Shown one piece after another: positions 1 to 6,792 of a stretch of 11,583 bases of DNA; the stretch's first letter is position 1, and each line of letters starts with the position of its first letter. The stretch comes from IMCC26077 sp044344975 (GTDB lineage: Bacteria > Actinomycetota > Actinomycetes > Nanopelagicales > Nanopelagicaceae): assembly GCA_044344975.1 (NCBI GenBank), contig JBIJBY010000039.1, positions 1-11,583 on the forward strand, read 5' to 3'. The position numbers and the translations under genes are program-made. The notes below the pieces were generated by a model. It made no database searches, was not told the DNA's origin, and saw nothing but the letters and a program-made list of their open reading frames with translations.

Positions 1-2
1 GC

Positions 3-356
3 AGCTCATCTCTTTCAGATAATTTTTTTGATGTGATTTTCGAGTGCAGTGGAAGTCCTCGAGCCCTCAATAGCGCTATCGTTGCCGCGCAACGTGGTGG
101 TGTGATTGTTCAAGTGGGGATGCTCGGCCCAGGGTTGCACCCAATTGATATTGGAGCAGTAGTTACAAAGGAGCTGCGAATCAATGGCGCATTTCGATTT
201 AATGATGAAATGGAGGACGCGCTCACCTTATTGCAAAAAGTTCCCCAACTCGAAAGATGCATCAGCCATCATTTTGATATCGACGAAGTTTTAACGGCAT
301 TCGAAACGGCGCGCGATGCTAAAGCCTCTGGGAAAGTTTTAGTCGCTTTCCAATAG
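3..356 (+). CDS. Zinc-type alcohol dehydrogenase family, L-idonate 5-dehydrogenase-like, C-terminal part (5' truncated)
   Basis: The frame is open from base 3 to a TAG at 354-356, so this is the last ~117 residues of a gene that begins outside the window; the GTG at 33 is an internal Val codon. The visible part is the second half of the Rossmann NAD(P)-binding domain and the C-terminal tail of a medium-chain dehydrogenase: FECSGSPRALN, then a hydrophobic strand ending VQVGM, a KELRINGAFRF segment and a closing GKVLVAFQ. The order ECSG / VQVGM / KEL..GSFRF is what I know from L-idonate 5-dehydrogenase and related polyol dehydrogenases, which oxidise a sugar acid or polyol with NAD(P). The catalytic zinc ligands lie in the missing half, so substrate cannot be judged. 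The gene converges on the next gene with a 24-base gap. Family assignment is firm; idonate specificity is a guess. Confidence 0.85.
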   Translation, partial: SSSLSDNFFDVIFECSGSPRALNSAIVAAQRGGVIVQVGMLGPGLHPIDIGAVVTKELRINGAFRFNDEMEDALTLLQKVPQLERCISHHFDIDEVLTAFETARDAKASGKVLVAFQ

Positions 357-380
357 ATTTCCAGAGAAATAGAGAGTCTG

Positions 381-1106
381 TTAGCCAGCCAATGCGCCAA
401 CAAGAAATCCGGAGAGCTCTGCTTCCGGGCGAGCTTTCCCGCCGTGTTCCGAATTAAATCCAGCGCTACCGTCCTGGCCACAGAGAGATTTGATGATTAC
501 TGAACCTCCCGGATGCTTATCAATCCATTCAGTGAGGTTGTAGACCTTCCCATTGATTGCGCTCCAACAGTCGCCAGGTGAGTTATGTTTCGCGACCTCA
601 CTCATAGTGATAGCGCCATAAGCGCTATCACCTGTTGCGGCGGAGGGAGTGGTTGCTGTTGGATTTAACTTTTCTTTCCAAACCGCCTCTGCGCCTGTGT
701 GACCTGTGATGACGGAAAAAACAATTACGCCAATTCCGACAATGCTGGTAGCGATTCCAAGAAGATGGGTGCGCGGTAAATCGCGCTGTTTTTGGAGTCG
801 GAACCAGAGCAGAGTGAGCAGCAAGAAAAGCGCAGAGAGAATCAAAAGCTTCTCGCCAAGGTCAGCATGGCGCGCCGGGAGACCGACTCGATCCGAGAGC
901 GCTTCACCGGATTCTTTCGCAACAAAGGTAGCGACGGCACCCAGGAAGACACCTATCACGCTTAAGCCAAGGTAGCGGGAGCGTAGTTTCGGAATGAAGA
1001 TCGTGAGAATCACCCCAAGGGTGGCTAGTGGCAATAAAACGATTGCAAAGTGGACGATTAACGGATGAACGGGCAGTCCGGCAATGGTGTCAAAGAGTGA
1101 TTCCAT
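381..1106 (-). CDS. DUF2231 four-helix membrane protein fused to a C-terminal cytochrome b5-like heme domain
   Basis: 241 residues. Residues ~10-140 carry four hydrophobic helices (about 15-38, 46-63, 85-102, 114-135) with the DUF2231 hallmarks PVHPLIVHF (His14, His19) and TGHTGAEAV (His136). A Thr/Ala/Pro linker (~148-162) leads to a cytochrome b5 fold (~165-240) with CW..INGKVYNLTEWI, the heme motif HPGG (His198) and the second axial His221 in SEHGG. Cys180 and Cys209 could form a disulfide. Basic loops (PKLRSRY after helix 1; RLQKQRDLPR after helix 3) put those loops inside, so N-terminus and heme domain should be outside: an inferred extracytoplasmic b-type electron carrier. Partner unknown. 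The ATG at 1106 follows an A/T-rich stretch with no Shine-Dalgarno. It diverges from the ABC exporter. Confidence 0.9.
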   Translation of the reverse strand: MESLFDTIAGLPVHPLIVHFAIVLLPLATLGVILTIFIPKLRSRYLGLSVIGVFLGAVATFVAKESGEALSDRVGLPARHADLGEKLLILSALFLLLTLLWFRLQKQRDLPRTHLLGIATSIVGIGVIVFSVITGHTGAEAVWKEKLNPTATTPSAATGDSAYGAITMSEVAKHNSPGDCWSAINGKVYNLTEWIDKHPGGSVIIKSLCGQDGSAGFNSEHGGKARPEAELSGFLVGALAG

Positions 1107-1207
1107 TATTTAATTGTCGCACTCGTTATGGAAATAATCTGGGAAGTTACCCCGATCCTGCAGCGTCAAATCCTGTGAGTAGCCTGACAGGCTCCACTCA
1201 AACAGGT

Positions 1208-1243
1208 TTGCAACCGATTGAATTACTCACTATTTTGGCGTAG
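1208..1243 (+). promoter_or_regulatory. Candidate leaderless promoter of the ABC ATPase gene
   Basis: TTGCAA (1208-1213) and TATTTT (1231-1236) each match 4 of 6 bases of the -35 and -10 consensus and are spaced by exactly 17 bases. Transcription about 7 bases past the -10 would begin at the GTG start codon (1243). No Shine-Dalgarno precedes that GTG, so a leaderless mRNA, common in actinobacteria, is the simplest reading. The 5-base inverted repeat CCTGT/ACAGG just upstream (about 1172-1191) could be an operator but is too short to argue for. Confidence 0.4.
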
Positions 1244-2010
1244 TGACTCCAGTGATTGCAGCGCAAAATCTCACAAAAAGGTATGGTGATATCACCGCCG
1301 TTGATCACGCAACTTTTGACATTCCGGCAGGCTCCATCACAGGTTTCGTGGGCCCCAATGGCGCTGGAAAGACCACCACAATCAGAATGTTGCTAGGGCT
1401 CGTTGAGCCCTCTGCAGGAGGCGCGCAGATCCTGGATAGTTCGATTGAGCATCCAGAACGTTACCTGCCATATGTCGGCGCAATGATTGAAGGTCCAGCT
1501 TTTTATCCGCCTCTATCTGGGCGCGAAAATTTAAAAGTCTTGGCAAAGCTCGGTGGGTTTTCCTTTGAGCGAGTTGAAACTTTGCTCGACTTAGTTGGCC
1601 TCGCCGATCGAGGCGATTCTAAGTTTAAGACTTATTCCCTCGGCATGAAGCAACGTCTTGGCATCGCTGCAGCGCTCTTGCCTAATCCAAAAGTTCTCAT
1701 TTTAGATGAACCGACAAATGGCTTGGATCCTGCCGGAATCCATGAAGTGCGCAATTTACTTCGCTCACTAGCTGATTCTGGAATAACAATCTTTGTCTCA
1801 TCACATATTTTGAGTGAACTCGAAGTTATTGCAGATCACTTAGTAGTTGTAGATCATGGAAAGGTTATCTTCCATGGCTCAACAAAAGATCTTCTCGCAG
1901 CACATCGCCCTAAGTTAATTGTAAAAGGAAGTTCTACCGGTGATTTAGCGGCGTTACAGGAGATTGCTACCCAAGAGAGCTTCCGAGAGTTATGCCGCCC
2001 AATTAAATAA
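1243..2010 (+). CDS. ABC transporter ATP-binding protein (exporter type, CcmA/BcrA-like); C-terminus out of frame
   Basis: 255 residues in this frame. The nucleotide-binding domain is complete: Walker A GPNGAGKTT (37-45), signature SLGMKQ (132-137), Walker B VLILDE with catalytic Glu156, D-loop NGLDP and switch His188 (SSHIL). MIEGPAFYPPLSGRENL is typical of ATPases paired with ABC-2 permeases for drug, peptide or lipid export. The protein would power the permease encoded next. The frame ends at a TAA (2008-2010) with the unlikely tail FRELCRPIK, while the expected family ending PTLEESFFEMTG continues in the +2 frame to 2107, so a one-base extra (or two-base missing) event between about 1952 and 2007 has shifted the end. 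GTG 1243 is chosen because it sits at the predicted transcription start; GTG 1252 is an alternative. The catalytic core is intact, so the product may still function. Confidence 0.9.
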   Translation: MTPVIAAQNLTKRYGDITAVDHATFDIPAGSITGFVGPNGAGKTTTIRMLLGLVEPSAGGAQILDSSIEHPERYLPYVGAMIEGPAFYPPLSGRENLKVLAKLGGFSFERVETLLDLVGLADRGDSKFKTYSLGMKQRLGIAAALLPNPKVLILDEPTNGLDPAGIHEVRNLLRSLADSGITIFVSSHILSELEVIADHLVVVDHGKVIFHGSTKDLLAAHRPKLIVKGSSTGDLAALQEIATQESFRELCRPIK

Positions 2011-2107
2011 ACTTGCTTTTGAGAGAGGAATAGTCCTCTCTTTGATTCAAGTAGATCAACCCACACTTGAAGAGAGCTTCTTTGAGATGACAGGTGATGA
2101 GAGATGA
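1988..2107 (+). pseudogene. Out-of-frame C-terminal end of the ABC ATPase
   Basis: From the AGT at 1988 this frame reads SYAAQLNKLAF, ERGIVLSLIQV, DQPTLEESFFEMTGDER and stops at TGA 2105-2107. The PTLEESF..MTG motif is the normal last segment of BcrA/CcmA-type ATPases (family knowledge), which places it as the proper end of the preceding gene, giving a protein of about 287 residues. Its stop overlaps the permease start as ATGA (2104-2107), the classic coupled arrangement, which would be a coincidence if this frame were not the original one. The shift could be a sequencing or assembly indel, a recent mutation or, less likely, programmed +1 frameshifting; I see no known slippery motif. Confidence 0.8.
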
Positions 2108-2895
2108 TTCGCGTATTCCTCTCAGAATGGCGAAAGCTCCGTCGCCCAACTCTCTTTATCGGTACTTTAGGCATTGTTTTTCTCTTAAGTGTTTTTATCA
2201 CCTCGCTCCTATTTTTATTGCTTGATTCTGACGGTGGGAATGGGCCGCGCGGTCGGGTAATCACTCGGGAGAGCCTTGCTCTACCGAGTGGCCTCTACCT
2301 CGGCTTTACCAACTTTGCTGGCCTACTGGGAACTATTGCGCTCTCAGTATTTGCGGCACAGACCGCTCTTGAATACACCAACGGCACCTTGCGCAATTTG
2401 CTTGTTCGGCAACCTAAGCGGCTACTCCTTCTGGCAGGTAAGTATGTTGCGATGTGTAGCTTTGCTCTCCTGACAGTCATAGTGAGCGCCATTGGAAGTA
2501 TCGGTATCTCGCTAGCGCTAGCAGGCACTAAAAATGTCGACACTGATGCATGGTTTACCAACGAATCCTTCCAACTGCTCTATTCCAACCTTGGAAATGT
2601 TTATCTCTCGGTTATCGCGTATGGAACGATTGGTATGGCGGTGGGAATAATTCTCCGATCCCCAATCTCGTCCATCGCTATCTCGCTGGCGTGGATCCTT
2701 ATCTTGGAGGGCATTCTCTCCTTCACCGTTGATGGTTTAGATAAGTGGCTTCCGGGGCAGCTGATGAGTTTGATTTCGGAGAGCTCCAATGCAGAGATCA
2801 GTTACACATATGCCCTTGTTGGTTCGGGGATTTACTTGGCAGCATTCGGAGCGATTGCAACTGGGCTCTTTGTTAGGCGAGATGTTTCGAACTAG
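2104..2895 (+). CDS. ABC-2 type transporter permease
   Basis: 263 residues, the membrane partner of the upstream ATPase. It opens with MIRVFLSEWRKLRRPTLF, the amphipathic 'coupling' start usual in ABC-2 permeases, then shows six hydrophobic spans: about residues 19-39, 59-82 (LYLGFTNFAGLL...), 107-133, 158-178, 183-203 (SSIAISLAWILIL) and 236-256. The sequence FAAQTALEYTNGTLRNLLVRQPKR between spans 2 and 3 is the typical cytoplasmic loop (EY..GT.R.LL). The start ATG overlaps the stop of the out-of-frame ATPase end by ATGA, implying translational coupling, with only a weak GATGAGAG upstream. Cargo cannot be told from sequence. The two genes probably form one bicistronic unit; the hydrolase 87 bases downstream has its own ribosome-binding site. 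Confidence 0.88.
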   Translation: MIRVFLSEWRKLRRPTLFIGTLGIVFLLSVFITSLLFLLLDSDGGNGPRGRVITRESLALPSGLYLGFTNFAGLLGTIALSVFAAQTALEYTNGTLRNLLVRQPKRLLLLAGKYVAMCSFALLTVIVSAIGSIGISLALAGTKNVDTDAWFTNESFQLLYSNLGNVYLSVIAYGTIGMAVGIILRSPISSIAISLAWILILEGILSFTVDGLDKWLPGQLMSLISESSNAEISYTYALVGSGIYLAAFGAIATGLFVRRDVSN

Positions 2896-2982
2896 CGCTG
2901 AAAAGTCATAGGTTTCAATAAAGAACTGAGGTAGCATCAGAGTCATCAGCGATTTCGCTACGGATTTCGGCTAGAGGTGGCT

Positions 2983-4908
2983 ATGAGTACGAAAGAAGCG
3001 CCAAGTAAAACTCCCAAACCAATAGTAGTTGCTAAGAATGTTCTCGTGCCGATGCGCGATGGCGTTGGATTGGCAACGGATATCTATCGACCAGCCGAAA
3101 ATGGCGAGGGCTTGCCTGGTCCTTTTCCAACAATTTTATGTCGAACTCCCTATAACAAGAGTGATCTGAGATATATCGAGATTGGCGAATACTTTGCCAC
3201 TCGTGGTTATGCGGTTGTACTCCAAGATCTTCGCGGTCGATATAAATCGCAGGGGATTGGCCAATACTTTCACACCGTAAATCCGCACGAAGGAATAGAT
3301 GGTTATGACGCCATCGAATGGATCGCCAATAGGTCTTGGTCAAACGGGAAAGTCGGAATGGTAGGCAGCTCTTTTGCTGCGGTCACTCAGGTAGCAGCAG
3401 CCCTTGAGCGTCCGCCGCACTTAACGGCCATTTGGCCAGATGTCACCCCAACAAATAACTATTTCCATCAAGCGCGCGAAGGTGGCGCGATGCAGCTCCA
3501 TATGTTTTGGGCGCTATTTGTCCATGCCCAAGATGAATTAGAGATTGCCGATAATCCTGCAGCACAGAAAATAGTCTGGGATGGCTTGCGCGATATGCGC
3601 AAACTAGTGACGCAAACTCCTTGGCAACCAGGGAAAACTCCACTTGCTGTGGTTCCACGACTTGAACAAGTCTTATTTGATTACTACACCAGAGGTGAGT
3701 ACGACGAGTATTGGGCCCAGAAGTGCAATAACTTTGAAGCCTTCTACCCAGACCATGCTGATATACCTGGCTTCTATACCGGAGGCTGGTTCGACCCTTA
3801 TGCGTTGGCGATGACTGATTACTACAGCGCGATGGCGAAGAAAAATAGCGCACCACAACGTTTAGTGATGGGGCCGTGGTCGCACGTTGGAATGCGAGGA
3901 GATTCAACATTTACTGGTGATGCTGATTTTGGACCGACAAGCGTCTGGGGAGTAGCTCATTATTTTGAGGAACAACTTCGTTATTTTGACCAACATTTGA
4001 AGGGGATATCCGAGCCTGCTAACTCCCATCCTGTTGAGATTTTTGTGATGGGCGGGGGCGATGGCCACAAGACCAGCGAGGGGAAGTATTTCCATGGCGG
4101 CAAGTGGCGAAGCGAGCAGCACTGGCCCCTTGAGCGGAGCAAGATAACCAAGTACTTCCTACATCCGGAGGGAAGATTAGAGCTACAGCCATCGAGCCAA
4201 AAAGAGGGCGCTCGCACTTACACCTTTGATCCAACAAACCCAGTCCCAACTGTGGGAGGGAGTTTATGCGGTCTGATGGAGATGCCAGAAGATAGTGGCA
4301 ATCTCGATGATATGTGGGCGAGATTTCTCTCACCCGTTCTCAAACTTCGTCACATCGTAGGTATCGGCGGCATGAACCAGAGCGAGAGTCCAGAGATTTT
4401 TGGCAGCCAACCTCCATATCCCGCGCTTGCTGATCGAGCAGATGTTTTGGTCTTTGAAAGCGCGCCGCTTACTCACGATGTTGAGGTCACGGGCGTTATT
4501 ACGGCAGATCTCTGGATCAGTTCAAGCGCGCTGGATACAGACTTCACAGTGAAAGTTATCGACCTAGCGCCTGCAAATTCAGATTATCCAGATGGCTACG
4601 CGCTTAACATCGTGGATTCAATTTTACGAGCGCGCTATCGCAATAGCTGGGAGCGCGAGGAGCTGATGGAGCCGGGCAAGGTCTATCCCATTCGAATAAC
4701 GCTAGCGCCAACGAGCAACCTTTTTAAGGCAGGCCACAAGATTCGAGTCGACATCTCCAGCAGTAATTTCCCACGGTTGGACATCAATCCAAATACAGGG
4801 GAGCCAGTGGGTAAACACACCCACACTGTTCTGGCTAAGAACACAATCCACTGCAGCCCCAACTACCCGTCGGTGATTAACCTGCCGATAGTTGAGGCGT
4901 TAGCGTAG
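2983..4908 (+). CDS. CocE/NonD family alpha/beta hydrolase (X-Pro dipeptidyl-peptidase S15-like)
   Basis: 641 residues from ATG 2983, which has a good Shine-Dalgarno (GAGG, 2974-2977, 5 bases away); GTG 2977 lies inside that site. The N-terminal S15-type hydrolase domain (~15-330) carries an intact triad: Ser130 in VGMVGSSFAA, Asp271 in GGWFDPY and His301 in GPWSHVG, close to the spacing of Ser117/Asp259/His287 in cocaine esterase CocE. LCRTPYNKSD and VLQDLRGRYKSQG are family hallmarks. The C-terminal half (~370-635) is the jelly-roll PF08530 domain (DLWISSSALDTDFTVKVIDL, GHKIRVDISSSNFPR). Members hydrolyse esters, amides or acyl peptides; the real substrate is unknown. No signal peptide is seen, so it should be cytoplasmic. 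Odd point: the nucleophile elbow is GSSFAA rather than the usual GxSYxG. The gene ends 13 bases from the convergent permease gene. Confidence 0.92.
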   Translation: MSTKEAPSKTPKPIVVAKNVLVPMRDGVGLATDIYRPAENGEGLPGPFPTILCRTPYNKSDLRYIEIGEYFATRGYAVVLQDLRGRYKSQGIGQYFHTVNPHEGIDGYDAIEWIANRSWSNGKVGMVGSSFAAVTQVAAALERPPHLTAIWPDVTPTNNYFHQAREGGAMQLHMFWALFVHAQDELEIADNPAAQKIVWDGLRDMRKLVTQTPWQPGKTPLAVVPRLEQVLFDYYTRGEYDEYWAQKCNNFEAFYPDHADIPGFYTGGWFDPYALAMTDYYSAMAKKNSAPQRLVMGPWSHVGMRGDSTFTGDADFGPTSVWGVAHYFEEQLRYFDQHLKGISEPANSHPVEIFVMGGGDGHKTSEGKYFHGGKWRSEQHWPLERSKITKYFLHPEGRLELQPSSQKEGARTYTFDPTNPVPTVGGSLCGLMEMPEDSGNLDDMWARFLSPVLKLRHIVGIGGMNQSESPEIFGSQPPYPALADRADVLVFESAPLTHDVEVTGVITADLWISSSALDTDFTVKVIDLAPANSDYPDGYALNIVDSILRARYRNSWEREELMEPGKVYPIRITLAPTSNLFKAGHKIRVDISSSNFPRLDINPNTGEPVGKHTHTVLAKNTIHCSPNYPSVINLPIVEALA

Positions 4909-4921
4909 ATAGAGCTCTTAG

Positions 4922-5794
4922 CTACTCCTTGACTGCTCCAGCGCTTAATCCGCTGACCATGTAGCGGTTGAAGAAGATGAAGATAATCACCATCGGCACG
5001 AGCGCATAGAGCGCGCCCGCCATTAGTTCACCCCAAAGGATGTTGTACTCACCTATGAGCTGACCGATACCGAGTGAAACGGTTTTCCTCGTGTCGGTAT
5101 TGATAAAGGAGAGCGCGAAGAGATACTCGTTCCAACCGGCAATGAAGGCATAAATTGCAGTGGCTGCAACGCCTGGCCAGGCGATGGGGAGAATAACCGA
5201 GGTGAAGACCTTTATTCGTCCTGCACCATCAATGGCAGCTGCTTGATCTAGATCTTTTGAAATACCAGCAAAGTAGCCGCGCATCATCCACGTGCAGAAG
5301 GGGATAGTGAAGGAGACGTAGGTGATGATCAATGCAGAGATATTGTCGATTAATCCAACAGTCATGAAGATCTTGTAGTAAGGAATCAACAACATGATCG
5401 ATGGGAAGAGCTGGGTTGCGAGCAAAAATGCCATATAGGTGCTGCGCCCACGGAAATTGAAGCGTGAAATTCCGTATCCAGCGAAAGTAGAGATACAGAC
5501 CGAGATCAATGTGGCGCTACAGACGACAATCAGCGAGTTCTCTAAATATTGCAAGAATGGGTGCGTCGACCAGAGATTCTTGAAATTATAAAGAGTTGGC
5601 TCTGAAGGAATGATTTCAATCGGGGTGTCCCAGATGTCCTCTTCACTTTTGAGAGCAGTGGAGATCATCCAGAGGATAGGAATAAAAATCAGCGCGGTCA
5701 TAAGAACGAGGACGCTGTAGGAGGCAAACCTCGTTACAAACTGACTGGTCTTCTTGTTGCTCATGACACCTAATTTTTGTTTATTCTGATTCAT
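4922..5794 (-). CDS. Carbohydrate ABC transporter permease, MalG/CUT1 type
   Basis: 290 residues from the ATG at 5794. It is a six-helix inner-membrane permease of the carbohydrate-uptake-1 family. The EAA loop that docks the ATPase is visible as QAAAIDGAGRIKVFTSVILP (about residues 184-203), and the region GWNEYLFALSF and the ending MVSGLSAGAVKE are typical of MalG partners. It is the last gene of the operon and overlaps the end of the MalF-type gene by 14 bases, so the two are likely translationally coupled. Start choice is uncertain: ATG 5794 has GAGGG about 9 bases upstream, while ATG 5764 (280 residues, no overlap, AGGTG just upstream) is a good alternative. A longer TTG start at 5827 is not supported. 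It should form a heterodimer with the next protein and take sugar from the operon's binding protein. Confidence 0.93.
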   Translation of the reverse strand: MNQNKQKLGVMSNKKTSQFVTRFASYSVLVLMTALIFIPILWMISTALKSEEDIWDTPIEIIPSEPTLYNFKNLWSTHPFLQYLENSLIVVCSATLISVCISTFAGYGISRFNFRGRSTYMAFLLATQLFPSIMLLIPYYKIFMTVGLIDNISALIITYVSFTIPFCTWMMRGYFAGISKDLDQAAAIDGAGRIKVFTSVILPIAWPGVAATAIYAFIAGWNEYLFALSFINTDTRKTVSLGIGQLIGEYNILWGELMAGALYALVPMVIIFIFFNRYMVSGLSAGAVKE

Positions 5795-6662
5795 CACGTA
5801 GCACCCTCGCATAGATAAGGCTTGCAACCATAAGAATTACAAGAATGATTACCGATTCGGCCGCAGCTCTACCAAAGTTAAAGTTGGTGAAAGCTTGTAG
5901 ATAAATTTCAAGGCTTACCGTCTCGGTGCTGCCGGCGGGGCCACCGCTAGTCATCAACCAGATGATTGTGAAGTGCTTGAACCACCATGCGGTCTCTAAA
6001 ATGATTGCAACGAGAATAATAGGCTTTAAGCCTGGAAGTGTGATGTGGCGGAATTGTTGCCACTTGTTAGCCCCATCAATCGCTGCTGCTTCGTAGCGTT
6101 CTTGAGGGATGTTTTTCATACCGGCCATCATCATCAACATGACGATCGGATAGCCCTTCCAGATACAGACGAAAACTACACCGATAAATGCGGTGGTTTC
6201 TCGACCGAGGACATCAGTCTCGGTCTCGATCAAATTGAAGGTGAAGAGGAGATGATTAAGCAATCCAAAGAGCGGGCTAAAGATCCATTTCCAGATTAGT
6301 CCAACGACTACCTCTGGGAAGAGCCACGGGAGCATTAAAACTACTTTGAAGAAATTCACCATTGGAATTTTTTGGTTCACAATAACTGCGAGCAGAAGCC
6401 CGAGCACCATGTTTCCGATAACTACCGCGGCGGCAAAGAGAGTTGTTGTGGTGAGGGTGTCGTAGAACGCTGAATCAGAGATTAACTGCAGGTAATACTT
6501 GGCACCAACAAACTCCCATTCGTCGATGAGGTTTGTTTTTTGTGTGCTGATGAAAATGCCATAGGCCATCGGATAGATAACCAATGCGAACATAAAGAGC
6601 GCTGCTGGTCCGGCAAAGATATAGCCAGATCGCGACTCTCGCTTGGCAAATGCTGATTTCAT
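5781..6662 (-). CDS. Carbohydrate ABC transporter permease, MalF/UgpA/CUT1 type
   Basis: 293 residues from ATG 6662. It has six membrane spans beginning with GYIFAGPAALFMFALVIYPM, the usual first helix of sugar permeases, and an EAA loop YEAAAIDGANKWQQFRHITLP (about residues 190-210). TSGGPAGSTETVSLEIYLQAF is the conserved C-terminal periplasm-facing segment of this family. Two adjacent ATGs (6665 and 6662) follow an AAAAAGGGGA site; the second gives better spacing. A TTG at 6704 would add a Lys/Arg-rich leader translated from a 9-base repeat and is unlikely. The gene lies 130 bases after the binding protein, separated by a long palindrome, and is followed by the MalG-type gene. Sugar specificity is not readable from permeases. 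Confidence 0.93.
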   Translation of the reverse strand: MKSAFAKRESRSGYIFAGPAALFMFALVIYPMAYGIFISTQKTNLIDEWEFVGAKYYLQLISDSAFYDTLTTTTLFAAAVVIGNMVLGLLLAVIVNQKIPMVNFFKVVLMLPWLFPEVVVGLIWKWIFSPLFGLLNHLLFTFNLIETETDVLGRETTAFIGVVFVCIWKGYPIVMLMMMAGMKNIPQERYEAAAIDGANKWQQFRHITLPGLKPIILVAIILETAWWFKHFTIIWLMTSGGPAGSTETVSLEIYLQAFTNFNFGRAAAESVIILVILMVASLIYARVLRDESE

Positions 6663-6669
6663 CATTCCC

Positions 6670-6696
6670 CTTTTTCTCTTTTTTCTCTTTTTTCTC
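6670..6696. repeat. Three tandem 9-base repeats (TTTTTTCTC on +) next to the malF-type ribosome-binding site
   Basis: The units are CTTTTTCTC (6670-6678), TTTTTTCTC (6679-6687) and TTTTTTCTC (6688-6696). On the coding (minus) strand this is a purine tract of GAGAAAAAA units ending directly in the AAGGGG ribosome-binding site of the permease. Copy number changes would move the mRNA leader length without touching the coding sequence. Confidence 0.9.
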
Positions 6697-6734
6697 TCGT
6701 ACAAAGTTATTCAAAAAAGGTCTCTCGCATTAGT

Positions 6735-6772
6735 AAAACTATAGGGTGAAGAATTCTTCACCCTATAGTTTT
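6735..6772 (-). terminator. Perfect 38-base palindrome between binding-protein and permease genes (attenuator or mRNA-stabilising hairpin)
   Basis: The left arm AAAACTATAGGGTGAAGAA (6735-6753) is exactly complementary to the right arm (6754-6772), giving a stem of about 17 base pairs with an AATT loop. With two bulged T's it extends through AGT/ACT. It begins 20 bases after the binding-protein stop. In the operon's direction it is followed by only TTTT, so partial termination or protection of the upstream mRNA is more likely than full termination; this fits the common need for far more binding protein than permease. Confidence 0.75.
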
Positions 6773-6792
6773 TTACTTTACTTTGGTTCAGA

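Noticed and set aside
706..975. Plus-strand open frame of 89 codons
   Set aside because: Antisense to the DUF2231-cytochrome b5 gene, Arg/Ser-rich low-quality composition, no supporting signals.
3443..3910. Long minus-strand open frame inside the hydrolase gene
   Set aside because: Antisense shadow of a well-conserved coding sequence, with no family resemblance or ribosome-binding site.
4905..4925. Imperfect inverted repeat GTAG..AGAGCTCT..CTAC between the convergent hydrolase and permease genes as a bidirectional terminator
   Set aside because: The stem is interrupted, has no proper loop and no T-run on either strand.
6475..6714. Lys/Arg-rich minus-strand frame overlapping the permease start
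   Set aside because: Its basic start is just translation of the 9-base purine repeat and the rest is an out-of-frame copy of the permease.
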